Source: an uncultured Alphaproteobacteria bacterium
GTDB lineage: Bacteria; Pseudomonadota; Alphaproteobacteria; CADEGL01
Length of the DNA stretch: 33,384 bases
Direction of reading: 5' to 3'
NCBI GenBank assembly: GCA_902826885.1
Contig: CADEGL010000011.1
Span: 1-33,384, forward strand
In this document: piece after piece, positions 8,065 through 20,027 of the stretch
Numbering within the stretch: the stretch's first letter is position 1
How the letters are laid out: each line of letters opens with the position of its first letter
Translations under genes and position numbers: made by a program
The notes under the pieces: model-generated
Databases searched by the model: none
Seen by the model: only the letters and a program-made list of their open reading frames with translations
Told to the model about the DNA's origin: nothing

Positions 8065-9167
8065 GCACCGCGGCGGCCAAACCCATCGTCGTTTCCGCCC
8101 CGATCAAAACCGTCTTTGTTCTGCCGTCCTTCGCGGGCGGCGGCGCCGAGCGAGTCGTGCTCAACCTCGCAGGTGCGCTGGAGAGCAAGCGGTTCGCGGT
8201 CGAAATCGTCGTTCTGGATGGGCGCGGCCCGCTGGCCGCATTCGTGCCGTCCGGGATTCCGGTCCACGACCTTCACCGCCCCCGGCTTCGGCAGGCGATG
8301 CCCGCGCTGATGACGGCCCTGCGCCGCCTGCGGCCCCGCGCCGTGATCCCGACCCTCGGTTATTTGAACCTCGCGCTCCTCGCGGCCCGGCCGGTCCTTT
8401 CCGCCACCCGAATCTTCCCGCGCGAGGCCAATCTGCCGTCGGTGAGCATCGCCGCGTTGCCAAGTCCGATGCTCGGCCGCTTGGCCTATCAATTCCTCTA
8501 TCCGCGCGCGGATGGCGTTCTGTGCAACGCGCGCGTCGTGGCCGACGCGCTGGCGCGCGAATGCGGCGTTCCGACCGCGCGCATCCATCTGATCGATAAC
8601 CCCATCGACGTCGCCCAGATCCGTATCGCCGCCGCACCGGCCGTTCGCGCGGATGGCGCGGGGCTCCGCCTGGTCGCGGCCGGAAGGTTGACGCATCAGA
8701 AGGGCTTCGACCGGCTGATCGATCTGTTCGCCACCATGGCACCCGACGCACACCTCACGATCCTGGGCGACGGACCCGACCGTGCTTCGCTCGAAGCGCG
8801 CGCCAAGTCGCGCGACGTCGCGGCACGAATCTCTTTCAAGGGATTTCAAGCGCAACCCTGGCCCTTCTATGCGGGGGCCGACGCGTTTCTTTTGCCGTCG
8901 CGATGGGAGGGCATGCCAAACGCGGCGCTAGAAGCCTTGGCATGCGGCACGAAGGTAATCGCGACACCGGAGTCGGGCGGCATCGGCGAGGTAGCGGCTG
9001 CGGCCGTGCCAGGCGCTGTCATGGTCGGCCCGTGGGGTGAAGGGTTCGCCACGGCCTTGCGTACGGTACGCATCCAACCATCCGCGGCGGCGCGCGCAAG
9101 TCTTCTGCCCGAGCGCTTCACCTTGTCCCGCGCGACGGAATCCCTCGCGCGTATTCTCGCAGCATGA
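8034..9167 (+). CDS. Glycosyltransferase family 4 (GT-B)
   Basis: This GT4-type enzyme has the N-terminal loop VLPSFAGGGAERVVLNLA and a C-terminal donor site with the E-x7-E motif (PSRWEGMPNAALEALACG), preceded by LVAAGRLTHQKGFDRLIDLF and GDGPDR. It should transfer an activated sugar to the lipid-linked glycan on the cytoplasmic side. The start is uncertain. The only conventional in-frame start before the fold is GTG 8034, which overlaps the KAS III gene by 31 nt and has a poor ribosome-binding site. A CTG at 8061 would give the CTGA overlap resembling the ATGA/GTGA junctions seen elsewhere in this operon, with an AG-rich stretch before it. Only the first nine residues are affected. Family call is firm. 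Confidence 0.82.
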   Translation: MPFGAAGGRLSTAAAKPIVVSAPIKTVFVLPSFAGGGAERVVLNLAGALESKRFAVEIVVLDGRGPLAAFVPSGIPVHDLHRPRLRQAMPALMTALRRLRPRAVIPTLGYLNLALLAARPVLSATRIFPREANLPSVSIAALPSPMLGRLAYQFLYPRADGVLCNARVVADALARECGVPTARIHLIDNPIDVAQIRIAAAPAVRADGAGLRLVAAGRLTHQKGFDRLIDLFATMAPDAHLTILGDGPDRASLEARAKSRDVAARISFKGFQAQPWPFYAGADAFLLPSRWEGMPNAALEALACGTKVIATPESGGIGEVAAAAVPGAVMVGPWGEGFATALRTVRIQPSAAARASLLPERFTLSRATESLARILAA

Positions 9168-10266
9168 CCCCAGAACCCTTGCGCATCCTCCACGTCATCA
9201 CGGGTTTGGGTCTGGGCGGCGCCGAGAACATGCTGACCTCGCTGGTTTTGCACAGCGCCGATGCGGGCATGACGCCTACGGTCGTTTCCCTTACCCCCGG
9301 CGGCGAGAACGCCGCGCGCATCCGCGCGGCGGATGTGCCAGTCTCCGATCTCGGCATGCGCCGCGGCCTGCCCGACCCGCGCGCCGTGCGGACGCTGGCC
9401 CTGGCGATCCGCGCCGCGCGACCGCACATCATGCAAAGCTGGATGTATCACGCAGACCTGCTGGCGTTGGCCGCGCGCGCGACGTTGCCGCGCGGCGAGA
9501 GGCCCAGGCTGGTCTGGGGCGTGCGCTGTTCGGACATGGATGTCCGTCGCTATGGCCCCGCCCTGCGTCTGATCATCGCGGCATGCGCACGCCTGTCGGC
9601 CCGTCCCGAAGCGGTGCTGGTCAACTCCCATGCCGGGCGCGCCATCCACGAGCAGCTCGGCTACCGCCCTCGCCGTTTCGAGGTGGTGGAAAACGGCATC
9701 GACACCGACCGGTTCCGGCCCGACCCGGCCGCGCGCACCGAGATGCGGCGAACGCTCGGTCTGGCGCCGGACGGCATCGTCCTTGCCCATGTGGCGCGGC
9801 GCGACCCCATGAAGGATCACGAATCCTACCTGGCCGCGCTCGATCGCATGCCTCACGTCACGGGTCTTGCTATCGGGCTCGGCACCGAAACCTTGCCCGA
9901 GCGTCCCAATCTTCGCCGCCTGGGCCCGCGTACCGATGTGCCACGCCTTCTTGCCGCCGCGGACTTCGTGGTCTCCAGCTCGGCTTTCGGCGAAGGGTTC
10001 CCCAACGTCCTGGCCGAAGGCATGGCCACTGGCGCGCCCGCCATCGCGACCGATGTCGGCGATGCGGCGCGCATCGTGGGCGACACGGGCCGCATCGTGA
10101 AGCCGCGCGATGCAGGCGGTTTGGCCGCCGCGATCGCGGAATTGACCGGCGAAGATTCCACCGCGCGTACCGCGCGCCGCGCGCGGGCGCGGGCGCGCAT
10201 CGAGTCCGTCTACCCTTTGGCGCGCGCGGCCCAATCCTACGCCAGCCTCTACCGAAGCCTGCTCTG

Positions 10267-10267
<1 letters not shown>
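9164..10267 (+). CDS. Glycosyltransferase family 4 (GT-B)
   Basis: The 367-aa GT4 enzyme starts with the family-typical LHVITGLGLGGAENMLTSLV. It has the interdomain HAGRAIHEQLGY and NGIDTDRF segments, which mark the start of the donor domain, and the E-x7-E motif in SAFGEGFPNVLAEGMATG. ATG 9164 overlaps the previous stop (ATGA). It sits between another GT4 gene and the amidotransferase gene, consistent with successive sugar additions during repeat-unit assembly. Sequence alone does not reveal the donor sugar or linkage. Confidence 0.86.
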
Positions 10268-12164
<1,897 letters not shown>

Positions 12165-12168
<4 letters not shown>

Positions 12169-13289
12169 AGATCTGCCAGCTCTGCGCGGTCGACTTCACG
12201 CTTTATCATTTCCTTCTGCCGCTGATGGAGGGCATGCGCGACGCCGGACACGAGGTGATCGGCGTCTGCGCGGACGGCGCATTGGCCACCAAGGTGCGCG
12301 CAAAGGGCTTTCGGGTCGAGAATGTCTCCATCGCGCGCAGCTACGATCTGAAGCGGCACGCGCGTACGGCGAAGGCGCTGAAAGCGTTGTTCCAACGCGA
12401 ACGTTTCGATCTGGTGCACGTCCATACGCCGGTCGCCGCCATGGTGGGGCGTTACGCGGCCTGGCGCGCCGGCGTGCCGAAGATCGTCTACACCGCACAC
12501 GGATTCTATTTCCACGAGCACATGAAACTGCCGTTGCGCGCCGCCCATATCGGCCTCGAATGGTTGGGCGGGCGCGTGACCGACATGCTGTTCACCCAGG
12601 CCGAAGAAGACGCCGAGACCGCGCGGCGGCTCAATTTGTGCCGCGGTGGCCGCGTCCATGCTATCGGCAACGGCGTCGAGGCCGCGCAGTTTCAACGTGC
12701 CGATGCCGCCGCCCGCGCGCGGACGCGCGCGCAGCTGCGAACGCCGGAAGACGCCGTCGTCATCACCATGATCGGCCGTCTGGTCGCCGAGAAAGGCTAT
12801 GTCGAGCTGTTCGAAGCCATGCGCAAGAACAACGCGGTCCTGTGGGTGGTGGGAGACCGGCTGCGCAGCGACCACGCCTCGGGCATCGATACCATCGTCG
12901 AGGCCGTGAAGAAGGACTTGGCCCTGGGGCCGCGCATCCGTTTCCTGGGCTACCGCCAAGACGTCCCAAACCTTCTCGCCGCATCCGACATCTTCACCCT
13001 GCCATCCTACCGCGAGGGCATGCCGCGCTCGATCATCGAGGCCATGATGACCGGCCTGCCCGTGGTGGCGACCGATATCCGTGGCGCGCGCGAGGAAGTG
13101 ATCGATGACGAAACCGGTTTCCTGGTGCCGGTGCGCAACCCGGCCGCGCTGGGCGCGGCGCTGGCCAAGCTGGTAGCCGACCCGTCCTTGCGCGCGCGCA
13201 TGGGCGCGGCGGGGCGCGTGCGCGCGCTCGATCTCTACGATGAAGCCAAAGTGGTGCGCCGCGAGCTGGACCTGATCGCCAGCCTCTGA
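12165..13289 (+). CDS. Glycosyltransferase family 4 (GT-B)
   Basis: The 374-aa protein begins ICQLCAVDFTLYHFLLPLM and contains VHVHTPVAAMVGRYAA. This N-terminal layout is typical of GT4 enzymes that extend undecaprenyl-diphosphate-linked amino sugars (PglA/WbpH-like). The donor domain has ITMIGRLVAEKGYVELFEAM and the E-x7-E motif in YREGMPRSIIEAMMTG. GTG 12165 overlaps the amidotransferase stop (GTGA). The gene ends 3 nt before the convergent FkbM gene, with no visible terminator between. It is likely the transferase acting early on the lipid carrier, but specificity is not readable. Confidence 0.85.
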
Positions 13290-13292
13290 CCC

Positions 13293-14078
13293 TTAATCCG
13301 GCCGCCAGAGAATCTCGCCGTCCTGCGGCGCCGAGATCGCCTGGGGGCCGTCCTTGGCGCCGACCAGATAAGGCCGGTAGCCGCGCCGCTCGAGCGAAGC
13401 CCAGACCGTTTCGAGCGTATCGCCCGCCCGCGCCAGGTGCGAGCCGATCAGCTCCAGCATCAGCGCCGGCCGGAACCGCTCCAGCGTCTCTTGGGCGCCC
13501 GCGAGCATCCGCCCCTCCCAACCTTCCACGTCGGCTTTGATGAAATCCACGCGGCGCAAGGCGCGCGCGCGGACGAACGTGTCCATGGTTCCGATCTCGA
13601 CCGTCTCGGTGCGCATGGGACCGGCGCGGTCCGGTCTGCCCAGATGACTGAGGCCGAAGCCGTAAGCGCCGCTCCGCTTGATCGGCATGGCGAGCCGCGC
13701 TTGGCCCGGCGCGTCGCCCAGCCCCGACGCCACGATCTCCACATTCGCCAGACGCCGCCAGCGCACGGTTCGCGTCAGGATCGAGCGCGCATAACTTCCC
13801 GGCTCAAAGGCATAAACCTGGCCTTGCGGCGCGAGGCTCGCGAACAATTTGGCGAACTGGCCCGCATGGGCACCGACGTCAAGCACGACCCCATCGCTGG
13901 GCAGTAACGGGCGCAGCGTCGGCACAAGCTCGCGGTGATGGTCGTAAGCGAACGCCTTCCACAGATGGGCGGCGTAACGCACCCGGCCGGGCCAGGCCAG
14001 TTCGCGCCAATCGAACGGACCATCGCGGGAGGGCGTGGAGGACGGCTGCATGGGCGCCATCAAGCACGCATCACCCAT
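13293..14078 (-). CDS. FkbM family methyltransferase
   Basis: The protein of about 261 aa is a SAM-dependent FkbM-type methyltransferase. It has the SAM-binding motif VVLDVGAHAGQFAKLFA, the following acidic loop VYAFEPGSYAR, and the FkbM-specific VDFIKADVEGWEGRMLAGA with its Asp-Glu pair. Such enzymes commonly O-methylate sugars or glycan ends. It is the only gene of the polysaccharide locus on the minus strand, convergent with the GT4 gene (3-nt gap) and divergent from the O-antigen ligase-like gene. The start is uncertain: ATG 14078 is chosen, with ATG 14060 and a TTG at 14087 also in frame and no strong ribosome-binding site. It may cap or terminate the polymer, or decorate a monosaccharide. 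Confidence 0.83.
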   Translation of the reverse strand: MGDACLMAPMQPSSTPSRDGPFDWRELAWPGRVRYAAHLWKAFAYDHHRELVPTLRPLLPSDGVVLDVGAHAGQFAKLFASLAPQGQVYAFEPGSYARSILTRTVRWRRLANVEIVASGLGDAPGQARLAMPIKRSGAYGFGLSHLGRPDRAGPMRTETVEIGTMDTFVRARALRRVDFIKADVEGWEGRMLAGAQETLERFRPALMLELIGSHLARAGDTLETVWASLERRGYRPYLVGAKDGPQAISAPQDGEILWRPD

Positions 14079-14138
14079 ACTGGGCAACCGCCGGTTTCTC
14101 CGGTTGACCGCCCCGCGGGGTTCGGGGATACAGCTTCG

Positions 14139-15380
14139 GTGGCCGCCACAAGACGACTGATCCCGATTCTAGCCGGTGCCGCATTCCTGGCCATGCCGCT
14201 GGGCGTGCTGGCGCCGATGCAGCTCGCAACCTTGGCCGCGATCGCGGCTCCTCTATGCGTCGTTTTCGGCTGGCGGGTGTTGCGCGAAAGCGATCACGCG
14301 CCGCGCGTGCTTCTTGTCTCCCTCGTGCTTCTCGTGGCCTGGATGGCGGCCAGCGCGTTGTGGACCGTCAACGTCCACTTCACCCTGATCGAGACGGCAC
14401 GCTTCGGCCTGATGGTCCTGGGCGGGCTGATCTTGGTCGCCGCCGCACGCGCGCTGGATGCGCGCGGACGCCAATCCGTCGGCAATTGGTTCATGGCCGG
14501 CTTCGTCGTGGGGTTGGCGATCCTGGCCTTCGAGATCGCGACCGAAGGGTTGCTGTTGCGCTCGGCCTGGTGGGTAATCGGCCTGGATAAACGCTTCATA
14601 TTTTCCGTCACCTACAACCGGGCGACGTCCGCGATCGGCGTGCTGGCCTGGCCGGCCGCCTTGTTCTTCCTCCAGCGGAGAGCGCCAGTGATCGCCGCCA
14701 TCGCGCTGGCGACCGGCGCTTTCCTGGTTCAGGACCTGCAGAAATGGGCGTCCCTGATCGCGCTTCTGTCGGGCGCCGTGGTCTTCGGAGCGGCGCTTTT
14801 GTCCGCGCGCGTGACGGCGCGTGTTCTGGCCGCGTGCGTTGCCCTTTTGCTGCTCGCGGCACCCATCCTGCCCCGCACCGTCCTGGCGCCGGACGCCGTG
14901 GTGCGCGCCTATCCGGACATCGCCTTTTCCGAATATCACCGCATACTGATCTGGGACTTCGCCGCCAAGCGCATCGCCGAGCGGCCGATCCTCGGTTGGG
15001 GCATGAACAGCGCGCGCGTCATGCCGGGCGGCAAGGATACCGCGCCGACGGACATCCCAGGCCGCACGCGCGGCACAGGCGATAAGCCTGTCGAGCTGAT
15101 GCCGCTCCACCCGCACAACACGCCGCTGCAACTTTGGCTGGAGTTGGGGGTGCCCGGCGTCCTCCTGGCCGCGATCCTGATCACGGGCCTGCTTCTTTTG
15201 GCCGCGCGCCATCCCGCGGGACCGATGGCGCGCGCGGCTAGCCTGGCCACGGTTACCAGCGTCATCGCCATCGCGGCCATGAGCTTCAGCATGTGGCAAA
15301 GCTGGTGGCTTTCCGTGGTTTGGCTGGCCGTCATGCTCCTGACCAGCGCCGCGCCGCCCCCTGAAAGGGCGCGGCCATGA
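14139..15380 (+). CDS. O-antigen ligase/polymerase family membrane protein (Wzy/WaaL-like)
   Basis: The 413-aa protein has about 11-12 hydrophobic segments and a large loop that carries RILIWDFAAKRIAERPILGWGMNSARV and PHNTPLQLWLELGVPGVLL. This is the hallmark of the Wzy_C/O-antigen ligase fold, with the conserved His of the H-x-H-N-type motif. It acts in the inner membrane on periplasmic lipid-linked glycans, either polymerising repeat units or ligating them to lipid A-core. GTG 14139 is chosen because it follows a GGGGA site (14124-14128) and precedes the first span; the frame upstream only overlaps the FkbM gene in antisense. The stop overlaps the next ATG. Whether it is polymerase or ligase cannot be decided. 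Confidence 0.8.
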   Translation: MAATRRLIPILAGAAFLAMPLGVLAPMQLATLAAIAAPLCVVFGWRVLRESDHAPRVLLVSLVLLVAWMAASALWTVNVHFTLIETARFGLMVLGGLILVAAARALDARGRQSVGNWFMAGFVVGLAILAFEIATEGLLLRSAWWVIGLDKRFIFSVTYNRATSAIGVLAWPAALFFLQRRAPVIAAIALATGAFLVQDLQKWASLIALLSGAVVFGAALLSARVTARVLAACVALLLLAAPILPRTVLAPDAVVRAYPDIAFSEYHRILIWDFAAKRIAERPILGWGMNSARVMPGGKDTAPTDIPGRTRGTGDKPVELMPLHPHNTPLQLWLELGVPGVLLAAILITGLLLLAARHPAGPMARAASLATVTSVIAIAAMSFSMWQSWWLSVVWLAVMLLTSAAPPPERARP

Positions 15381-16375
15381 CAGGCTTCGCCCTCGCGCTT
15401 CTCGGCCTGTCCGTCGCCGGGCTGACCTGGCTCGCGACGCGTGCCGTGCTGGGCTTGCTGGTCCGGCGCGCGATCCTGGACCGGCCGAACGAGCGCTCCA
15501 GCCACGACACGCCGACGCCGCGCGGCGGCGGCATCGCGGTGGTCGCCGTCCTTGTTCCCGCCTGGATCGCGGCCGCGCTCCTCAGCGGCGCGACGGTGCC
15601 ATGGCCGGTGCTGGGCGGGGCGCTGTTCCTCGCCGCCGTGTCCTGGCGCGACGACGTGAAGAGCCTCGGCATCCTTTGGCGCCTGGGCGTGCAGGTCCTG
15701 GCCGTCGCCTGCGGCCTGGCCGCGATCGACGGGCCTGTGTTCCGCGGCATTCTGCCCGCCTGGCTCGATACGCTGGCGGCGGGCTTCCTGTGGCTGTGGT
15801 TCGTCAACCTCTACAACTTCATGGACGGCATCGACGGCATCGCCGCGATCGAGACGGCGTCGATCGGCGGCGGCGTGGCGCTGGTGGCGCTGGGCGCCGC
15901 CATGGGACCCGCCGGCACCGCGGCCTGGGGCATCGCCCTGGCCGCCGCGGCGCTGGGATTCCTGCCGTGGAACTGGCAGCGCGCCAAGCTGTTCCTGGGC
16001 GACGTGGGCAGCGTGCCGCTCGGCTATCTCGCGGGCTGGCTGCTTCTGTCACTGGCCGCCGCGGGCGCGTGGAAGGCCGCGCTGATCCTGCCGCTCTATT
16101 ACCTGGCCGATGCCACGATCACGCTGTTGCGCCGGCTCAAGCGCGGCGAAAAGGTCTGGCGCGCACATCGCGAGCATTACTATCAGCGCGCGGTGCAGGG
16201 CGGCATGAGCCACGCGTCCGTGGTGAAAGCCGTCCTAGCCGGCAACCTGGCGCTGGCCGGCCTGGCGCTTGGGGCCGAGACGGGGTTGGGTACCTTGGCC
16301 CTCGTCATGGCCGGCACGGTGGCCGCGATTCTCCTTTATCGCCTGACCTTCGCCCACGCGCCGGGACCCGCCTGA
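15377..16375 (+). CDS. Undecaprenyl-phosphate HexNAc-1-phosphate transferase, WecA/WbpL family (GT4/MraY)
   Basis: The 332-aa polytopic protein belongs to the MraY/WecA superfamily. Visible catalytic features are DRPNERSSHDTPTPRGGG in the first loop, the DD pair in SWRDDVKSLG, NFMDGIDGIAAIE with its Asp residues, LFLGDVGSVPLGYL, and the C-terminal HREHYYQRAVQGG with its sugar-phosphate His. Such enzymes start O-antigen synthesis by moving a HexNAc-1-phosphate from UDP-sugar to undecaprenyl phosphate in the inner membrane. It is coupled to the ligase/polymerase-like gene (ATGA) and followed by the WbpM-like gene, the classical wbpL-wbpM pairing. The HxHY-type C-terminal motif favours the WbpL/WecA branch over MraY. 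The exact first sugar is unknown. Confidence 0.87.
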   Translation: MTGFALALLGLSVAGLTWLATRAVLGLLVRRAILDRPNERSSHDTPTPRGGGIAVVAVLVPAWIAAALLSGATVPWPVLGGALFLAAVSWRDDVKSLGILWRLGVQVLAVACGLAAIDGPVFRGILPAWLDTLAAGFLWLWFVNLYNFMDGIDGIAAIETASIGGGVALVALGAAMGPAGTAAWGIALAAAALGFLPWNWQRAKLFLGDVGSVPLGYLAGWLLLSLAAAGAWKAALILPLYYLADATITLLRRLKRGEKVWRAHREHYYQRAVQGGMSHASVVKAVLAGNLALAGLALGAETGLGTLALVMAGTVAAILLYRLTFAHAPGPA

Positions 16376-16471
16376 TCCAGCGCGGATTATGGTTTTCCGG
16401 CCCCTATGCTATGGTCGCCGTGGCGCGCGCGTCCGTGCCGCCGCCCTGTCCGCCGCAGCCTCGAAGGACGG

Positions 16472-18397
16472 ATGAAGCCGATCCGCATCAGCCGCGCCCG
16501 CATCGCCTTTTTCCACGACGTGGTCATGGCCGCGCTGTCCTTCGTCGCGGCGCTGTATTTGCGCCTGGGCGACAACATCTCGGAATATCCACCCGATTCG
16601 ATCCTGCTTTGGACGGCCCTGTTCACCGCCGTATGCGGCGTGGTCTTCGCGTCGATGAGTCTGTATCGCGGCATCTGGCGCTATGCCTCGCTCGACGACA
16701 TCCTGGGCATCGCCAAGGCCGTTACATTGGCCATTCTGGTCTTCCTGCCGGTGATGTTCCTGCTGACCCGCCTGCAGGACCTTCCGCGTTCCCTGCTCGT
16801 CATCAATTGGTTCGTGCTGCTGGCGCTTCTCGGCGGACCGCGCGTCCTCTACCGCATCTTCAAGGATCGCAGCGTCGAGGCCGTTTTGGTGCGCGACGGC
16901 CACCAGCGCGTGCCCGTTCTGATGTTGGGCGCGGGCGACGGAACCGAGTTGTTCATCCGCGCAACGCGCCATCGGCCAGGCGCCGGCTATCGCGTCGTCG
17001 GCATCGTCGACGACAAGGGCACGCGTATCGGCCGGCGCATTCACGGCGTGCCCGTGATGGGCGGAGTGGAGGCGTTGGCCGATATCGTGCAACGCCTCGC
17101 GCGCAACGGCACGCGACCGCAGCGCCTGGTGGTGACCGCCGAAGGTTTCGACGGCATGCGCATGCGCGCCTTGCTCGAGGCCGCGTCGGTCAACGGCATG
17201 GCGCTGGCGCGGTTGCCGCGATTGACCGATTTGAAGTCCGGCGCGGCCGACGAGGTGGAGATCCGGCCCGTCGCGATCGAGGATCTTTTGGGCCGGCCGC
17301 AGGCGGCCCTCGACCGCGAAGGCATGCGCGCGCTGATTGCCGGACAGCGCGTCATGGTGACCGGCGCGGGCGGCACCATCGGCAGCGAATTGGCGCGCCA
17401 GATCGCCGATTTCGGCCCGTCGCACCTGACCCTGCTCGATAACGGCGAGTACAATCTTTACCTGATAGACCAAGAGATGGGCGAACGCGCGCTGTCCGTG
17501 CCGCGCGCCGCGGTTCTGTGCGATGTCCGCGACCGCGAGGCCACGGCGCGCGCGATTGACGAGGCCAAGCCCGAACTGGTTTTCCATGCTGCGGCGTTGA
17601 AGCATGTGCCATTGGTTGAAACCAACGTGGTCGAAGGCGTGATGACCAACGCCATCGGGACGCGCAACGTGGCCGATGCCTGCCGCGCGGCGGGCGTACG
17701 CGCCATGATGCTGATCTCGACCGACAAGGCCGTGAATCCGACCAATGTGATGGGCGCCACCAAGCGGGTGGCCGAAAGCTACTGCCAGGCGCTCGATTTG
17801 GTGGATGCCCAGCGCGAGGGCGGCACGCGCTTCCTGACCGTGCGCTTTGGCAACGTGCTGGGCTCGACGGGCTCCGTCGTGCCGCTGTTCCAACGTCAAA
17901 TCGCTGCGGGCGGGCCCGTGACCGTGACCCATCCCGAGATCACGCGTTACTTCATGACCACCCACGAAGCCGTCGAGCTGGTGCTGCAGGCAACGGCGCT
18001 TGGCGTCCATGCGCCCAAGGATTCCGGCAAGATCTACGTCCTCGACATGGGCGAGCCGGTGAAGATTGCCGACCTGGCGCGCCAAATGATCCGCCTGTCG
18101 GGCTTGCGTCCCGACCATGATATCCAGATCCGTTTTACCGGCCTGCGCCCCGGCGAGAAGTTGTATGAGGAGCTTCTGCACGATTCCGAGCAGCCGATTC
18201 CGACCGACCGCGGCGGCATCCTTCTGGCCGCGCCGCGCGCGGTGGACCACGCCTTCCTGTCGCGCGCCATGGACGAATTGGCCGAGACCGCCGCGCAGGG
18301 CCGGGCGGTGCAGGCCGTGACGATCCTGGCGCGCCTGGTGCCGGAGGGACAACTGACGGCCTCCTCGCCACCGACACCGTCCGCGGCGGTGCGGTGA
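16472..18397 (+). CDS. wbpM: UDP-GlcNAc 4,6-dehydratase, WbpM/CapD-like membrane protein
   Basis: The 641-aa protein has an N-terminal half with four hydrophobic segments (residues about 10-120), a CoA-binding-like middle domain ([11 protein letters not shown]), and a C-terminal SDR domain. The SDR domain has a [18 protein letters not shown] motif near residue 297. The catalytic set is Ser416, Met427 and Lys431 (VMGATKR), so Tyr of the classical SDR motif is replaced by Met as in WbpM. These enzymes convert UDP-GlcNAc to a 4-keto-6-deoxy sugar, the precursor of QuiNAc/FucNAc. ATG 16472 follows AAGGA; in-frame open sequence reaches 16406 but lacks support. A TGCTATGGT extended -10-like element lies at 16407-16415 in the 96-nt gap, so it may have its own promoter. 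Confidence 0.88.
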   Translation: MKPIRISRARIAFFHDVVMAALSFVAALYLRLGDNISEYPPDSILLWTALFTAVCGVVFASMSLYRGIWRYASLDDILGIAKAVTLAILVFLPVMFLLTRLQDLPRSLLVINWFVLLALLGGPRVLYRIFKDRSVEAVLVRDGHQRVPVLMLGAGDGTELFIRATRHRPGAGYRVVGIVDDKGTRIGRRIHGVPVMGGVEALADIVQRLARNGTRPQRLVVTAEGFDGMRMRALLEAASVNGMALARLPRLTDLKSGAADEVEIRPVAIEDLLGRPQAALDREGMRALIAGQRVMVTGAGGTIGSELARQIADFGPSHLTLLDNGEYNLYLIDQEMGERALSVPRAAVLCDVRDREATARAIDEAKPELVFHAAALKHVPLVETNVVEGVMTNAIGTRNVADACRAAGVRAMMLISTDKAVNPTNVMGATKRVAESYCQALDLVDAQREGGTRFLTVRFGNVLGSTGSVVPLFQRQIAAGGPVTVTHPEITRYFMTTHEAVELVLQATALGVHAPKDSGKIYVLDMGEPVKIADLARQMIRLSGLRPDHDIQIRFTGLRPGEKLYEELLHDSEQPIPTDRGGILLAAPRAVDHAFLSRAMDELAETAAQGRAVQAVTILARLVPEGQLTASSPPTPSAAVR

Positions 18398-18440
18398 TTT
18401 TCGTCTTCCCGTCCCGTTTTCCGAAAGAGCGACGATTTCC

Positions 18441-20021
18441 ATGACGAACTTGGTTCCGATTCGCCGTGCCCTTCTGTCCGTTTCCGACAAGACCGGTTTG
18501 GTTGAGTTCGGCCGCTATCTGGCCAGCAAAGGCGTCGAGCTTCTGTCGACGGGCGGCACCGCCAAGGCGTTGGCCGAAGCCGGTGTGCCCGTGAAGGACG
18601 TCTCGGACCATACGGGCTTCCCCGAAATGTTGGATGGACGCGTCAAGACGCTGCATCCCGCCATTCATGGCGGTTTGCTGGCGCGGCGCGACTTGGCCGA
18701 ACACACGGCGGCCCTAGCCAAGCACAAGATCGCGCCGATCGACCTTTTGGTCGTGAATCTTTATCCGTTCGAAGCCACCGTCGCGCGCGGCGCCTCCTTC
18801 GAGGATTGCATCGAGAATATCGACATCGGCGGTCCTGCCTTGATCCGCGGCGCTTCCAAGAATCACGACTTTGTGGCCGTTGTCGTCGAGCCAGCGGATT
18901 TCGAATCGGTCCGCGCCGAAATGGAATCCAACAAAGGCGCCACCACGTTAGCCTTGCGGCGCAAGCTGGCTGCCAAGGCCTATGCCCGCACCGGCGCCTA
19001 CGACGCCGCGATTTCGGACTGGTTCGCCAAGCAGGAAGGCGAGGCCTTCCCCGAGCGCTTGGTCCTATCCGGCACGCGCGCCCAACTCATGCGGTATGGC
19101 GAGAATCCCCACCAAGCGGCCGCGTTCTATTTGGGCGGCGATGCCCGTCCGGGCGTCGGTACGGCCAAACAGCTTCAGGGCAAAGAGCTGAGCTACAACA
19201 ATCTGAACGATGCCGACGCCGCCTTCGAGCTGGTGGCCGAGTTCGCGAAGCCGGCCGTGGTGATCGTGAAGCACGCCAATCCGAGCGGCGTGGCCGTGGG
19301 CGACAGCCTGCCGCCGGCCTATGCCCGTGCCTTGGCCTGCGATCCGGTCAGCGCCTTCGGCGGTATCGTCGCGGTCAACCGCGCATTAGACCGGGAAACG
19401 GCGGAAGCCATCGCCAAGTTATTCGCCGAGGTGGTGATCGCGCCGTCCTATGACGATGGCGCGCGCGCCGCGCTGGCGGACAAAAAAAATCTGCGCCTCT
19501 TGGAAACGGGCACCATGCCCGACCCCGCGGCACATTCGCGCACCGTGCGCACGCTGGCGGGCGGCTATTTGGTGCAGGCGCGCGACAACGGGCGCGTTAG
19601 CCGCGAATCCCTAAAGGTCGTGACGAAGCGCGCGCCCACGGCGAAGGAACTGGACGACCTTCTGTTTGCCTTCTCGGTCTGCAAGCACGTCAAGTCCAAC
19701 GCCATCGTCTACGCCAAGGACGGTGCTACCGTTGGTATCGGCGCGGGTCAGATGAGCCGCGTGGATTCCAGCCGCATGGCGGCGGAGAAGGCACGCTTGG
19801 CGTCGGAGGCCGCGGGCGAAACGGAAAGTCGCGCCAAGAACTCCGTGGTCGCGTCCGACGCGTTCTTCCCCTTCCCCGATGGGCTGATCGCCGCGGCGGA
19901 AGCGGGCGTCACCGCCGTGATCCAACCCGGCGGCTCGATGCGCGACAACGAGGTGATCGCCGCCGCCGACGAGCGCGGCCTGGCCATGGTGATGACCGGC
20001 GTCCGGCATTTCCGGCACTAG
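18441..20021 (+). CDS. purH: Bifunctional AICAR formyltransferase/IMP cyclohydrolase
   Basis: The 526-aa protein is full length for PurH and catalyses the last two steps of de novo purine synthesis. The N-terminal IMP cyclohydrolase domain (about 1-200) has [20 protein letters not shown] and the [16 protein letters not shown] signature. The C-terminal AICAR transformylase domain contains LRYGENPHQ-like sequence ([12 protein letters not shown]), the catalytic Lys-His pair in [12 protein letters not shown], and a C-terminal [13 protein letters not shown]. The start is ATG 18441 with a weak upstream ribosome-binding site. It stands just downstream of the polysaccharide locus, separated by 43 nt with no clear terminator, and ends 6 nt before the convergent transporter gene. 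It is a housekeeping gene that marks the end of the variable region. Confidence 0.97.
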   Translation: MTNLVPIRRALLSVSDKTGLVEFGRYLASKGVELLSTGGTAKALAEAGVPVKDVSDHTGFPEMLDGRVKTLHPAIHGGLLARRDLAEHTAALAKHKIAPIDLLVVNLYPFEATVARGASFEDCIENIDIGGPALIRGASKNHDFVAVVVEPADFESVRAEMESNKGATTLALRRKLAAKAYARTGAYDAAISDWFAKQEGEAFPERLVLSGTRAQLMRYGENPHQAAAFYLGGDARPGVGTAKQLQGKELSYNNLNDADAAFELVAEFAKPAVVIVKHANPSGVAVGDSLPPAYARALACDPVSAFGGIVAVNRALDRETAEAIAKLFAEVVIAPSYDDGARAALADKKNLRLLETGTMPDPAAHSRTVRTLAGGYLVQARDNGRVSRESLKVVTKRAPTAKELDDLLFAFSVCKHVKSNAIVYAKDGATVGIGAGQMSRVDSSRMAAEKARLASEAAGETESRAKNSVVASDAFFPFPDGLIAAAEAGVTAVIQPGGSMRDNEVIAAADERGLAMVMTGVRHFRH

Positions 20022-20027
20022 GCCGGC

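Noticed and set aside
8867-10234. A 455-aa minus-strand open frame
   Set aside because: Antisense of the GT4 genes, Arg/Gly/Asp-rich with no recognisable fold; caused by high G+C third positions.
13935-14138. N-terminal extension of the O-antigen ligase-like gene
   Set aside because: It would be antisense to the FkbM methyltransferase; GTG 14139 has a ribosome-binding site and starts just before the first membrane span.
16409-18490. A 693-aa minus-strand open frame
   Set aside because: It is the antisense of wbpM, rich in His/Arg/Gln, with no domain; the + strand reading has complete SDR motifs.
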